DNA of 11,577 nucleotides from an uncultured Christensenella sp. (GTDB lineage: Bacteria > Bacillota > Clostridia > Christensenellales > UBA1242), in the NCBI GenBank assembly GCA_948471335.1, contig CAOKRZ010000024.1, positions 1 through 11,577 on the forward strand. Reading direction: 5' to 3'. Below the pieces are notes generated by a model. That model searched no databases. It was not told the DNA's origin and worked only from the letters and a program-made list of their open reading frames with translations. The translations under genes and the position numbers were made by a program. How positions within the stretch are numbered: the first letter of the stretch is position 1; each line of letters starts with the position of its first letter. Positions 1 through 5,689 of the stretch are shown piece after piece.

Positions 1-14
1 ATTTTTGTCTCCTT
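1..14 (-). promoter_or_regulatory. Ribosome binding site of the next gene (probably rpmJ), cut by the window edge
   Basis: Directly after the infA stop codon the minus strand reads AAGGAG (14 to 9), then six bases, then AT at the very edge. A G just outside the window would complete an ATG at ideal spacing. In Bacillota the gene after infA is normally rpmJ (ribosomal protein L36). The next gene's identity is inferred from that order because none of its codons are visible. Confidence 0.6.
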
Positions 15-236
15 TTAGCCCTTTTCTCTCCAAGTGATTCTGCCCTTAGAAAGGTCATAAGGGCTCATTTCGACTTTAACTTTGTCGCCTTCCAACACTT
101 TTATGTAGTGTTGACGAAGTTTTCCAGCGATGTAACTTGTGATTATATGTCCGTTTGAAAGGCGAACTCTAATAGTTGTATTTGGAAGCACTTACTCAAC
201 AATTCCTTCAAATTCAATCACATCTTCTTTAGACAT
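15..236 (-). pseudogene. infA: Translation initiation factor IF-1 gene interrupted by an in-frame TAA at codon 15
   Basis: IF-1 is a small OB-fold protein that binds the A site of the 30S subunit during initiation. Read through the stop, the frame gives 73 sense codons, close to the usual IF-1 length of about 72. It contains MSKEDVIEFEGIVE, then the stop, then VLPNT, LSNGH, GDKVKVEMSPYDLSKGRI and a final TWREKG, all collinear with IF-1. The stop (bases 194 to 192) lies where IF-1 usually has Glu or a similar residue, so a single GAA to TAA change would explain it. The start ATG at 236 has GGAGAG upstream and overlaps the KOW gene by 8 bases. A GTG follows the stop immediately (191) and could restart a 58-residue product lacking the first beta strand. 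Nonsense mutation, sequencing error, readthrough or reinitiation cannot be separated here. The IF-1 identity is secure; calling it a pseudogene is provisional. Confidence 0.8.
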
Positions 237-489
237 ACTCTCTCCTTTTTTCGCTTAAAAATTTTCTTATTTTTGCATTGATTCGAGGATTCTTATCTCT
301 AAGTTCTTCCCGAGTCAATTTGTCAGAGCCAAACTGCCTCACATGCTTTAAGCTCTTTTTTTTAGGCTTGCTTGCAACAAGTCTTTTGCCGTCAGCTAAG
401 TATACAAAATTGTCTTCCTTTTCAACAATCACATATATCTGACCTTTTTCTTTACCTGCCAGCGCAATGACAATATTTCCGATTTCCAT
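229..489 (-). CDS. Small KOW-domain RNA-binding protein (L14e-like)
   Basis: This is an 86-residue basic protein. Residues 3 to about 40 form a KOW-like SH3 barrel: GNIVIALAGKEKGQIYVIV contains the G-x-V and A-G-K-x-K-G pattern, followed by a strand ending in ADGKR. A cluster KPKKKSLKHV follows at about 42 to 51, and the C-terminal third is a charged helix, KIRKFLSEKRREYV at the end. Proteins of this family sit between map and infA in many Bacillota (YbzG holds this place in Bacillus subtilis). Their exact role is unsettled; an RNA- or ribosome-associated function is inferred from the KOW fold and the neighbours. It starts 11 bases after the map stop with AGGA upstream. Its stop overlaps the infA start by 8 bases, so the two are probably translationally coupled. 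Confidence 0.85.
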   Translation of the reverse strand: MEIGNIVIALAGKEKGQIYVIVEKEDNFVYLADGKRLVASKPKKKSLKHVRQFGSDKLTREELRDKNPRINAKIRKFLSEKRREYV

Positions 490-500
490 TTGTTCCTCGC

Positions 501-1244
501 TTATAATGTCAAAATTTCAACGCCGTCAGATGTTATAAGCACGGTGTTTTCATAGTGCGCTGATGGCATTCCGTCTCGTGTAATTATTCCCCAACCGTCT
601 TCAAGAAGCCATATGTGACGTTTGCCCATGTTGATCATTGGCTCAATCGCAATGCAAGCATTCTCTGTTACAATCGGTCCATCAGTCACTTTGCCGTAGT
701 TGGGAACATTTGGAGGCTCATGCATTTTTTTGCCAATGCCATGACCAACAAGTTCACGCACAACACTATAGCCATTTTTTTCAGCATGTTCTTGAATTGC
801 GTGACTTAATTCTCCCAACCTGTGTCCCACCTTCAGATGTTTTATTCCTTCAAAGAAACATTCACGTGTCACATCGATAAGCCTTTGCTTTTCTGCTGAG
901 ATTTTTCCTACAGGAAAAGTTCTCGCAGCGTCACCGTTATAACCTTTGTAGATAACTCCAAGGTCAATGCTTATAATGTCGCCTTCTTTGAGGATTGTAT
1001 CCTTGGAAGGAATTCCATGCACCACCATTTCATTAGGTGAAGCGCAAATTGAGGCAGGAAAGCCTTCATATCCAAGGAATGATGGAACTGCACCACTATC
1101 TATTATAAACTTTTTTGCAGATTTGTCAAGTTCTAAAGTCGAAATGCCTGGTTTAATCAGCGTTTCAATATAGTTTAAGGCGTCACGAGTGAGCTGCCCT
1201 GCCTTTTTCATTAAAACTATCTCTGCTGGGGTCATCTTGTTCAA
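501..1244 (-). CDS. map: Methionine aminopeptidase, type I
   Basis: This cytosolic metalloprotease removes the starting methionine from new proteins at the ribosome exit. With the start chosen here it has 247 residues, the usual length for the short type Ia form. The pita-bread fold metal ligands are visible: Asp94 (ISIDLG), Asp105 (GYNGDAARTF), His168 (VGHGIG), Glu201 (IAIEPM) and Glu232 (HYENTV). His76 in VVHGIP is the substrate-side histidine. The last motif reads YENT where EHT is usual, a mild change. The start is taken as TTG at 1244. GGGAGG lies 7 bases upstream, and TTGA overlaps the adk TGA stop by four bases, like the common ATGA junction. Alternatives are TTG at 1259, which lies on the Shine-Dalgarno itself, and ATG at 1235, whose spacing of 16 is long. 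Function is certain; the start is likely. Confidence 0.95.
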   Translation of the reverse strand: MNKMTPAEIVLMKKAGQLTRDALNYIETLIKPGISTLELDKSAKKFIIDSGAVPSFLGYEGFPASICASPNEMVVHGIPSKDTILKEGDIISIDLGVIYKGYNGDAARTFPVGKISAEKQRLIDVTRECFFEGIKHLKVGHRLGELSHAIQEHAEKNGYSVVRELVGHGIGKKMHEPPNVPNYGKVTDGPIVTENACIAIEPMINMGKRHIWLLEDGWGIITRDGMPSAHYENTVLITSDGVEILTL

Positions 1245-1873
1245 GATTTTGCCTCCCAATTTTTTAAAAAGTTCTTTACAGGCTTATAAGTCTCTTCTGG
1301 TGAATTTGCAGATGAAACTTTAAATACCTTATCACCGTAGAAGTTTATAAGTGGTGTTATGTTTTGTTTATAAACTTCCAGACGAGCTTTGATTGATTCA
1401 GGCTGATCGTCATTGCGCTGAAACAGAGGTGTCTGACACTTTCTGCAATTGCCAGTATATTCAGCATAAGCAGTGTTGTCAATTTCTCCACACTTTGGAC
1501 AAGTCCTTCTTGCAACAAGTCTTCTCACAATTTCGTCAAATGCCAACTCAACGCTTATTACAGCATCAACATCTGTCACTTTTTTAAGAAGCTTTGCTTG
1601 TTCAAGAGTTCGAGGATAACCATCAAGAATGAATCCATTCTTGCAGTCATTTTTTGAAATCCTTTCCTTCAAAACTTCAAATGTTATTTCATTTGAAACA
1701 AGTATACCTTGTCTTTGAAGATCACCGATTTTCTTTCCCAGTTCACTTCCGCTGCTTGCGATATCTCTCAGCATATCGCCCATTGAAAGTTGAGGAATGC
1801 CAAAATCTTTTGTGATTTTCTTTGCAAGTGTACCTTTGCCGCTGCCTGCTGCGCCAAGAAGGATAAGCTTCAT
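1241..1873 (-). CDS. adk: Adenylate kinase, zinc-LID type
   Basis: It catalyses ATP + AMP to 2 ADP in the cytosol and balances the adenylate pool. The 210-residue protein has a P-loop GAAGSGKGT (7 to 15), an AMP-site segment SMGDMLRD (30 to 37), FILDGYPRT (81 to 89), and a LID with Cys125, Cys128, Cys143 and Cys146 for zinc. Three details are unusual. The AMP-site Thr of the common STGDML is Met31. The GRR before the LID is ARR. The LID has only 14 residues between its Cys pairs and lacks the usual Tyr-His/Pro-Pro stretch. The start at 1873 is chosen because GGAGG ends 7 bases upstream and MKLILLG matches the family N-terminus; an ATG seven codons upstream precedes that Shine-Dalgarno and is rejected. 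It is the first gene after the structured gap, and its TGA is the only TGA stop in the window. Confidence 0.95.
   Translation of the reverse strand: MKLILLGAAGSGKGTLAKKITKDFGIPQLSMGDMLRDIASSGSELGKKIGDLQRQGILVSNEITFEVLKERISKNDCKNGFILDGYPRTLEQAKLLKKVTDVDAVISVELAFDEIVRRLVARRTCPKCGEIDNTAYAEYTGNCRKCQTPLFQRNDDQPESIKARLEVYKQNITPLINFYGDKVFKVSSANSPEETYKPVKNFLKNWEAKS
1252..1257 (-). promoter_or_regulatory. Shine-Dalgarno GGGAGG that fixes the map start
   Basis: GGGAGG on the minus strand lies inside the last codons of adk, 7 bases before TTG (1244) and 16 before ATG (1235). The spacing favours the TTG. Confidence 0.6.
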
Positions 1874-1907
1874 AAAATGTCCTCCATTTTTCATCTCATA
1901 TATTTAT

Positions 1908-1927
1908 TGACCCTGAGCCACAGGTCA
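1908..1927. repeat. Compact inverted repeat in the adk leader
   Basis: TGACC and GGTCA arms flank a short centre. With one bulged C, inner TG/CA pairs give seven base pairs and a five-base loop (AGCCA on the plus strand). It lies 35 bases before the adk start. It could be an operator or an RNA hairpin in the leader, or chance; no function is assigned. Confidence 0.4.
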
Positions 1928-1935
1928 TATTGGCA

Positions 1936-1955
1936 TAATGAATATTTTTTCATTA
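1936..1955. repeat. AT-rich inverted repeat TAATGAA/TTCATTA in the adk leader
   Basis: A perfect 7-base inverted repeat has a six-base spacer (TATTTT on the plus strand). It is very AT-rich and so a weak hairpin. It overlaps the candidate -10 region of a possible adk promoter. Confidence 0.35.
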
Positions 1956-1969
1956 AACCTTCGTGTTAA
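1941..1969 (-). promoter_or_regulatory. Weak candidate sigma-A-type promoter before adk
   Basis: On the minus strand TTAACA (1969 to 1964, five of six to TTGACA) is followed after 17 bases by AATATT (1946 to 1941, four of six to TATAAT). It lies just downstream of the terminator-like stem, about 68 bases before the adk ATG. AT-rich sequence gives such matches by chance, so this is a suggestion. It gains weight only if the upstream stem really stops transcription. Confidence 0.25.
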
Positions 1970-1977
1970 ATCGGACT

Positions 1978-2020
1978 AAAAAACTTTTTAAGGTAAAGGC
2001 TTTGCCTGTTTAAAAAGTTT
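1978..2020 (-). terminator. Long AT-rich stem-loop followed by a T run (terminator-like)
   Basis: Perfect 11-base arms AAACTTTTTAA (1981 to 1991) and TTAAAAAGTTT (2010 to 2020) enclose an inner perfect AGGC/GCCT helix with a three-base loop (1997 to 2007). In the operon direction the stem runs into six T residues (1983 to 1978). The shape is that of an intrinsic terminator, although the outer stem is A/T-rich and weaker than usual. The perfect palindrome also fits a mobile repeat. Read on the plus strand the helix forms as well, but without a T run of the same length behind it. Confidence 0.5.
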
Positions 2021-2166
2021 CGCAGGACACCTCAGGGAAGAGGACTAGGCGGAGAAACCGCGAGGTAGCGAGTTAGACTTGGTTAGCAAAGTCGTGCCCG
2101 CGTTTTCGGGTTCCCGAAAAATGTTTCTACATTTTTTTTGGTCGAAATCCGAGTGGTGTCTGTCCT
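2021..2166. other. GC-rich multi-hairpin island between secY and adk (possible structured RNA or palindromic repeat)
   Basis: No convincing ORF is present. By hand count, bases 2021 to 2116 are about 59% GC, against about 32% in 1901 to 1980. Complementary segments nest as follows, plus-strand coordinates: AGGACA 2024-2029 with TGTCCT 2161-2166 closing the whole block; CCTC 2030-2033 with GAGG 2040-2043; GCGG 2049-2052 with CCGC 2058-2061; GACTT 2076-2080 with AAGTC 2089-2093; TTTTCGGG with CCCGAAAA at 2103-2120; AAAAATGT with ACATTTTT at 2117-2136. GACACC 2026-2031 can also pair with GGTGTC 2155-2160. No known RNA family was recognised. The strand is undecided; if it belongs to the operon transcript it is on the minus strand and ends at the stem at 1978-2020. 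Confidence 0.5.
2103..2136. repeat. Two overlapping, mutually exclusive hairpins
   Basis: TTTTCGGG/CCCGAAAA (2103-2120) and AAAAATGT/ACATTTTT (2117-2136) share bases 2117-2120, so both full stems cannot form at once. CGGG at 2107-2110 can also pair with CCCG at 2097-2100. A T run of eight (2132-2139) lies on the plus strand after the second stem, and TTTTT ends it on the minus strand. Switch-like behaviour is possible but inferred. Confidence 0.4.
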
Positions 2167-2172
2167 AAAACC

Positions 2173-3486
2173 TTAATTTAAGAAACCTTTATAGTTTCTC
2201 ATAAGCATTTGTGCTTCAAGTTGTTTGTCAAGTTCAAGTGCAACTGAAACGACAATCATAAGACCTGTTGCACTGAAAGCATTTATCAAATTGCCTGCAG
2301 TGAGTGCGCCTGCATCTCCGATTGCTTTGAAAGCAAGTGAAGGAATAAGGGCAATGACTGCAAGGAAGATTGCACCGAAAAGTGTAATTCTGTTTGAAAT
2401 TTTCTTAAGATAATCAGCTGTAGGTTTTCCTGCACGTATGCCAGGAATGAATCCTCCTTGTTGCTGAATGCGCTTGCTTATGTCGTCAGGGTCGAACATA
2501 AGTTTTGCCCAGAAAAATGCAAACAGAAGGATAAGCACTGCGGTAAGCACAATGTAAACCCAAGATCCACTTCCCATCCATTTACTATACCAATTGTAAG
2601 CCGAAGAGCCTGGCCAGAACATTGATATGATAAGTTGAGGGAATGTGATAAGAGCTGAAGCGAAGATGATTGGCATAACACCAGTTCCAGTCACTCTGAT
2701 TGGGATGTAAGTGCTTTGTCCGCCATACATCTTTCTGCCCTTGATTTGTTTTGCATATTGAACGTTGACTCTGCGTTCCCCGCCGTCAACGAAAACGATA
2801 AGTGCGAAAATTGCGATAACTGCAACAATGAAAATTGCAATATACCAAAGATTTGTGATGTCTGCGATTGCTGACTCAATTGCACCGCGGAAAGCAGTTG
2901 CAGCTGTAGAGAGAATGCCGACAAAGATAAGCAAACTCATTCCGTTGCCCACGCCAAGATCAGTGATTCTTTCACCAATCCAAACTGTAAACATTGCACC
3001 AGCGACAAGCGTGATCACAATTCCTGTGCCGATAAGCCATGTTGGAGCACCTGCCCAAAGAGCATTTGCCTTATCTATACTTCCTGAATATGCAACAACG
3101 ATGCCAACTGCTTGCGCAATTGCAAGAACAAGTGCTGCAATTCTTGTGTAAAGGTTGATTTTACGTCTTCCGTCTTCGCCTTGCTTTGAAAGCTGTTCAA
3201 GTCTTGGTATTGCAACTGTCAAAAGTTGAATAACAATTGACGCCGTAATGTAAGGCGCAACGCCTAACGCAAGCACTGAACAGTTTTGAAGCGCACCTCC
3301 GCTGACCATATCCATAAGATTGAAGAAGCCGAAACTGCCGTTTTCGCTGTTAACAATTGTTGACGCGTCAAATCCGACAGCAGGCAACCAGCATCCAAGC
3401 CTATAGATGAAAAGCAGAAGAAGAGTAATCAAAATCTTTTTCCTAATGTCTTTGATTTTAAATGCGTTTGCTATTGTTTTGAACAT
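2173..3486 (-). CDS. secY: Protein translocase channel subunit SecY
   Basis: SecY forms, with SecE and SecG, the membrane channel through which SecA pushes exported proteins and through which membrane proteins insert. The 437-residue length is normal. About ten hydrophobic segments are visible, the first near residues 18-37 (KKILITLLLLFIYRLGCWLP) and the last near 398-420. Family landmarks are GVAPYITASIVIQLL in TM2, GERITDLGVGNGMSLLIF before TM5, the basic cytosolic loop GGERRVNVQYAKQIKGRK between TM6 and TM7, and QQQGGFIPGIRAGKPT in the SecA-contacting loop between TM8 and TM9. Four bases separate its ATG from the rplO stop, and GAGGAG in the last rplO codons serves as its Shine-Dalgarno. 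It closes the tight part of the operon; the structured gap follows. Confidence 0.97.
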   Translation of the reverse strand: MFKTIANAFKIKDIRKKILITLLLLFIYRLGCWLPAVGFDASTIVNSENGSFGFFNLMDMVSGGALQNCSVLALGVAPYITASIVIQLLTVAIPRLEQLSKQGEDGRRKINLYTRIAALVLAIAQAVGIVVAYSGSIDKANALWAGAPTWLIGTGIVITLVAGAMFTVWIGERITDLGVGNGMSLLIFVGILSTAATAFRGAIESAIADITNLWYIAIFIVAVIAIFALIVFVDGGERRVNVQYAKQIKGRKMYGGQSTYIPIRVTGTGVMPIIFASALITFPQLIISMFWPGSSAYNWYSKWMGSGSWVYIVLTAVLILLFAFFWAKLMFDPDDISKRIQQQGGFIPGIRAGKPTADYLKKISNRITLFGAIFLAVIALIPSLAFKAIGDAGALTAGNLINAFSATGLMIVVSVALELDKQLEAQMLMRNYKGFLN

Positions 3487-3490
3487 TTAA

Positions 3491-3937
3491 TTAAATCTCC
3501 TCAATTTTTCCGCCAACTTTTTCGATTTTTTCTCTTGCTTGTTTTGTAACTTTGTTTGCCTTGATGATAAGTGGCTTTGTAAGCTCTCCATCACCTAAAA
3601 CTTTAAGACCATATGGTGCACGTTTGCCAACGAATCTTGTTTCATAAAGAAGTTCTTCTGTGATAACAGTGTTTGCTTCAAAACATTCAAGTTCGCCAAC
3701 ATTGATGCAAGAATAGTTTTTCTTGAAGTTTTTGTTGTTAAATCCTCTCATAGGGATTTTTCTGATAAGAGGGATATTTCCGCCTTCGAAGCCAGGTCTA
3801 ACTCCGCCACCGCTTCGAGCGTTTTGACCTTTGTGGCCCTTTCCGCTTGTTTTGCCGATTCCGCTGCCGATACCTCTGCCAACTCTAACTTTCTTAGTAG
3901 TTGCGCCAACGGCAGGTTTCATGTTGTTTAATTCCAT
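3491..3937 (-). CDS. rplO: 50S ribosomal protein L15
   Basis: L15 is a late-assembly 50S protein that threads an extended basic N-terminus into 23S rRNA. The 148-residue length is typical. The N-terminal Gly/Arg/Lys-rich part carries RVGRGIGSGIGKTSGKGHKG and ARSGGGVRPGFEGG (about residues 18 to 54), the family hallmark. The globular C-terminal domain includes LGDGELTKPLIIKANKVT and ends in KIEEI. The start at 3937 has GGAGGG a few bases upstream, formed together with the rpmD TAG stop (TAGGAGGG). The order rpmD-rplO-secY is standard for the spc operon. The final codons GAG GAG hold the secY Shine-Dalgarno. Confidence 0.97.
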   Translation of the reverse strand: MELNNMKPAVGATTKKVRVGRGIGSGIGKTSGKGHKGQNARSGGGVRPGFEGGNIPLIRKIPMRGFNNKNFKKNYSCINVGELECFEANTVITEELLYETRFVGKRAPYGLKVLGDGELTKPLIIKANKVTKQAREKIEKVGGKIEEI

Positions 3938-3946
3938 AATTCCCTC

Positions 3947-4144
3947 CTACTTCACTTCTTCCACTTTCACAAGATGACGAACATGGAATAAGCTTCCACG
4001 GATTGCATCATTGTCAGGAAGGACTTTTGTTTGGTTGAGCTTTTTAAGTCCAAGGGCTTCAATGATGAGGGCTTGCTTTTTGTTGTAGCCAATGGCACTT
4101 TTCACCCAAGTTACTTTAAGCATTTTTTGTTTTTTCTCTGCCAT
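3947..4144 (-). CDS. rpmD: 50S ribosomal protein L30
   Basis: L30 is a small 50S surface protein. The 65-residue product has the L30 fold signature: MLKVTWVKSAIGYNKKQ, then LGLKKLNQTKVLPDN, then AIRGSLFHVRHLVKVEEV. It is slightly longer than the usual 58 to 60 because of a lysine-rich N-terminus, MAEKKQK. The start at 4144 has a purine-rich AAGGGGAAAAG upstream. The internal ATG at codon 8 would also give a normal L30 but has no better binding site. It lies 18 bases after the rpsE stop. Its TAG stop is part of the rplO Shine-Dalgarno. Confidence 0.95.
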   Translation of the reverse strand: MAEKKQKMLKVTWVKSAIGYNKKQALIIEALGLKKLNQTKVLPDNDAIRGSLFHVRHLVKVEEVK

Positions 4145-4162
4145 AATCTTTTCCCCTTTTCC

Positions 4163-4741
4163 TTAAATTTCATCAACCGATTTGCCACGACGAGCAGCGA
4201 TTTGTTCTTTTGTTCTGAGTGACTTAAGCCCTTCAATAGTTGCTTTTACGCAATTGATTCTGTTTGATGAGCCATGTCTTTTTGTAACAATGTTCTTAAT
4301 GCCTGCAAGTTCGAGAACAGAACGAGCTGAACCACCTGCAATAACTCCAGTTCCGGCAGGAGCTGGGAACATGAGAACATTTGTTGCTGAGAATTTTCCA
4401 ATAACGTCGTGTGGGATAGTTCCGTCAACGATTGGAACAGTGATAAGGTTTTTCTTCGCCATAGTTGTTGCTTTTTCGATTGCTCCAGAAACTTCCTTTG
4501 CTTTACCGATAGCAATTCCAACTCTGCCCTTCTTGTCACCAACAACAACGAGAGCTGAGAAACGAAGAGTTCTTCCACCTTTAACAACCTTAGTAACGCG
4601 TCTTACGCATACAACAGTTTTTTCAAACTCGCTGTCTTCGCGTCTAACTGGTCTTCTGTCACCTTTCTTGTCTTTGAAAGAAGGTTTTCTTCCTTGATTT
4701 TCAGGAGCTTGTTGTTTTACTTCATTATTTACTTCTGCCAT
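4163..4741 (-). CDS. rpsE: 30S ribosomal protein S5
   Basis: S5 lies at the mRNA entry side of the 30S subunit and affects decoding accuracy. The 192-residue protein has an N-terminal double-stranded-RNA-binding-like domain (EKTVVCVRRVTKVVKGGR through FSALVVVGDKKGRVGIAIGKAKEV) and a C-terminal domain with FPAPAGTGVIAGGSARSVLE and GIKNIVTKRHGSSN. The usual length is about 166. The surplus is an N-terminal tail of some 35 polar, charged residues rich in K, R, Q and E. In the strand after GSSN the family proline is Arg (SSNRINCV). The start has TAGGAGGAAATC upstream, where the rplR stop TAG runs into the Shine-Dalgarno. Confidence 0.97.
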   Translation of the reverse strand: MAEVNNEVKQQAPENQGRKPSFKDKKGDRRPVRREDSEFEKTVVCVRRVTKVVKGGRTLRFSALVVVGDKKGRVGIAIGKAKEVSGAIEKATTMAKKNLITVPIVDGTIPHDVIGKFSATNVLMFPAPAGTGVIAGGSARSVLELAGIKNIVTKRHGSSNRINCVKATIEGLKSLRTKEQIAARRGKSVDEI

Positions 4742-4750
4742 GATTTCCTC

Positions 4751-5119
4751 CTAAAACTTAAGTCCAGCTGCTCTTGCGCCATCTGCGAGAGCCTGAACAC
4801 GACCAATGTAGATATAGCCGCCTCTGTCAAAAACAACTTCGTTGATCTTTTTCTTCAAAGCCTTTTTAGCGATTGTTTCACCAACAATTCTTGCTTGCTC
4901 TGATTTGTTTTTGCCACTGATGAGTTTCTTAACATCTGCATCAAGGGTTGAAGCACTTACAAGAGTAACTCCCTTAGCATCATCAATGATTTGAGCATAA
5001 ATTTGGCTCAAAGATTTGTAAATGCAAAGGCGAGGTCTTTCATTAGTGCCAGAAATTTTGCGTCTAACACGTTTGTGACGAACAAGTCTTTCTTTATTTT
5101 TATCTGCTTTGCTTATCAT
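4751..5119 (-). CDS. rplR: 50S ribosomal protein L18
   Basis: L18 binds 5S rRNA and carries it into the central protuberance of the 50S subunit. The 122-residue protein has the basic N-terminus RLVRHKRVRRKISGTNERPRL, the core segment IYKSLSQIYAQIIDD, and the strongly conserved C-terminal VVFDRGGYIYIGRVQALADG followed by ARAAGLKF. The length is normal. The start at 5119 follows AGGAGG by 8 bases, and the upstream rplF stop reads TAGGAGG. The gap to rplF is 11 bases and to rpsE 9. Confidence 0.97.
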   Translation of the reverse strand: MISKADKNKERLVRHKRVRRKISGTNERPRLCIYKSLSQIYAQIIDDAKGVTLVSASTLDADVKKLISGKNKSEQARIVGETIAKKALKKKINEVVFDRGGYIYIGRVQALADGARAAGLKF

Positions 5120-5130
5120 CGTCTTTCCTC

Positions 5131-5679
5131 CTACTTCTTGCCCTTACCTGCAGTTTTGCCGACTTTTCTGATAACCACTTCGTCAGAGTAACGTACGCCG
5201 TAGCCGTGATATGGCTCAACTGGACGAATGTCTCTGATGTTTGAAGCGAATTGTCCAACTCTTTGCTTATCAATTCCTGTGATTGAAATTTCAGTTACTG
5301 AAGGGCATGCAACTTGAAGGTCGCTTGGGATTGCCACTTCAACTGGATGTGAAAAGCCAAGGTTGAGATTGAGTTTGTTTCCGCTTACGCTTGCCTTGTA
5401 ACCAACGCCTGCGATAAGAAGATTCTTTTTAAATCCTTCACTAACACCAACAACCATGTTGTGAGCAAGAGCTCTATAAAGTCCGTGCATTGCATTTGCT
5501 TCTTGAGTTTCTTTTGCAATTTCAAAAGACATTTCTTGACCATTGATGTTTGTTTTGATGACTTTGTTTATTTCTTGAGTTAAAGTACCTTTAGGTCCGC
5601 TTACTGTAAGAACATTGTTCTCAAGTTTAGCGCTTACACCTGCAGGCATAACGATAACTTTTTTACCAATTCTTGACAT
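5131..5679 (-). CDS. rplF: 50S ribosomal protein L6
   Basis: L6 lies near the sarcin-ricin loop and helps form the factor-binding site. The protein has 182 residues (usual about 178) and begins MSRIGKKVIVMPAGV, the family N-terminus. Two repeated L6 domains follow; the second includes the conserved SNIRDIRPVEPYHGYGVRYSDE and a lysine-rich end KVGKTAGKGKK. The reading frame is open for 20 more codons upstream inside rpsH. The start at 5679 is chosen because AAGGAGG ends about 6 bases before it and it matches the family. The rpsH stop and this Shine-Dalgarno run together as TAAGGAGG. Confidence 0.97.
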   Translation of the reverse strand: MSRIGKKVIVMPAGVSAKLENNVLTVSGPKGTLTQEINKVIKTNINGQEMSFEIAKETQEANAMHGLYRALAHNMVVGVSEGFKKNLLIAGVGYKASVSGNKLNLNLGFSHPVEVAIPSDLQVACPSVTEISITGIDKQRVGQFASNIRDIRPVEPYHGYGVRYSDEVVIRKVGKTAGKGKK

Positions 5680-5689
5680 ACTTTCCTCC

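Noticed and set aside
192..194. Genetic-code reassignment of TAA as the cause of the infA stop
   Set aside because: TAA ends many intact genes in this window at the expected positions, including secY, rplO, rpsE, rpsC and rplW.
1874..2172. A hidden small gene in the secY-adk gap
   Set aside because: No start with a binding site leads to a frame of meaningful length, and the sequence is dominated by inverted repeats.
2765..3151. 128-codon open frame on the plus strand opposite secY
   Set aside because: An antisense shadow of SecY membrane segments, with no Shine-Dalgarno and no recognisable domain.
4182..4697. 171-codon open frame on the plus strand opposite rpsE
   Set aside because: It lies wholly inside rpsE on the opposite strand, has no binding site, and its Pro/Thr/Ser-rich text is what antisense reading of a Lys/Gly/Val-rich ribosomal gene gives.
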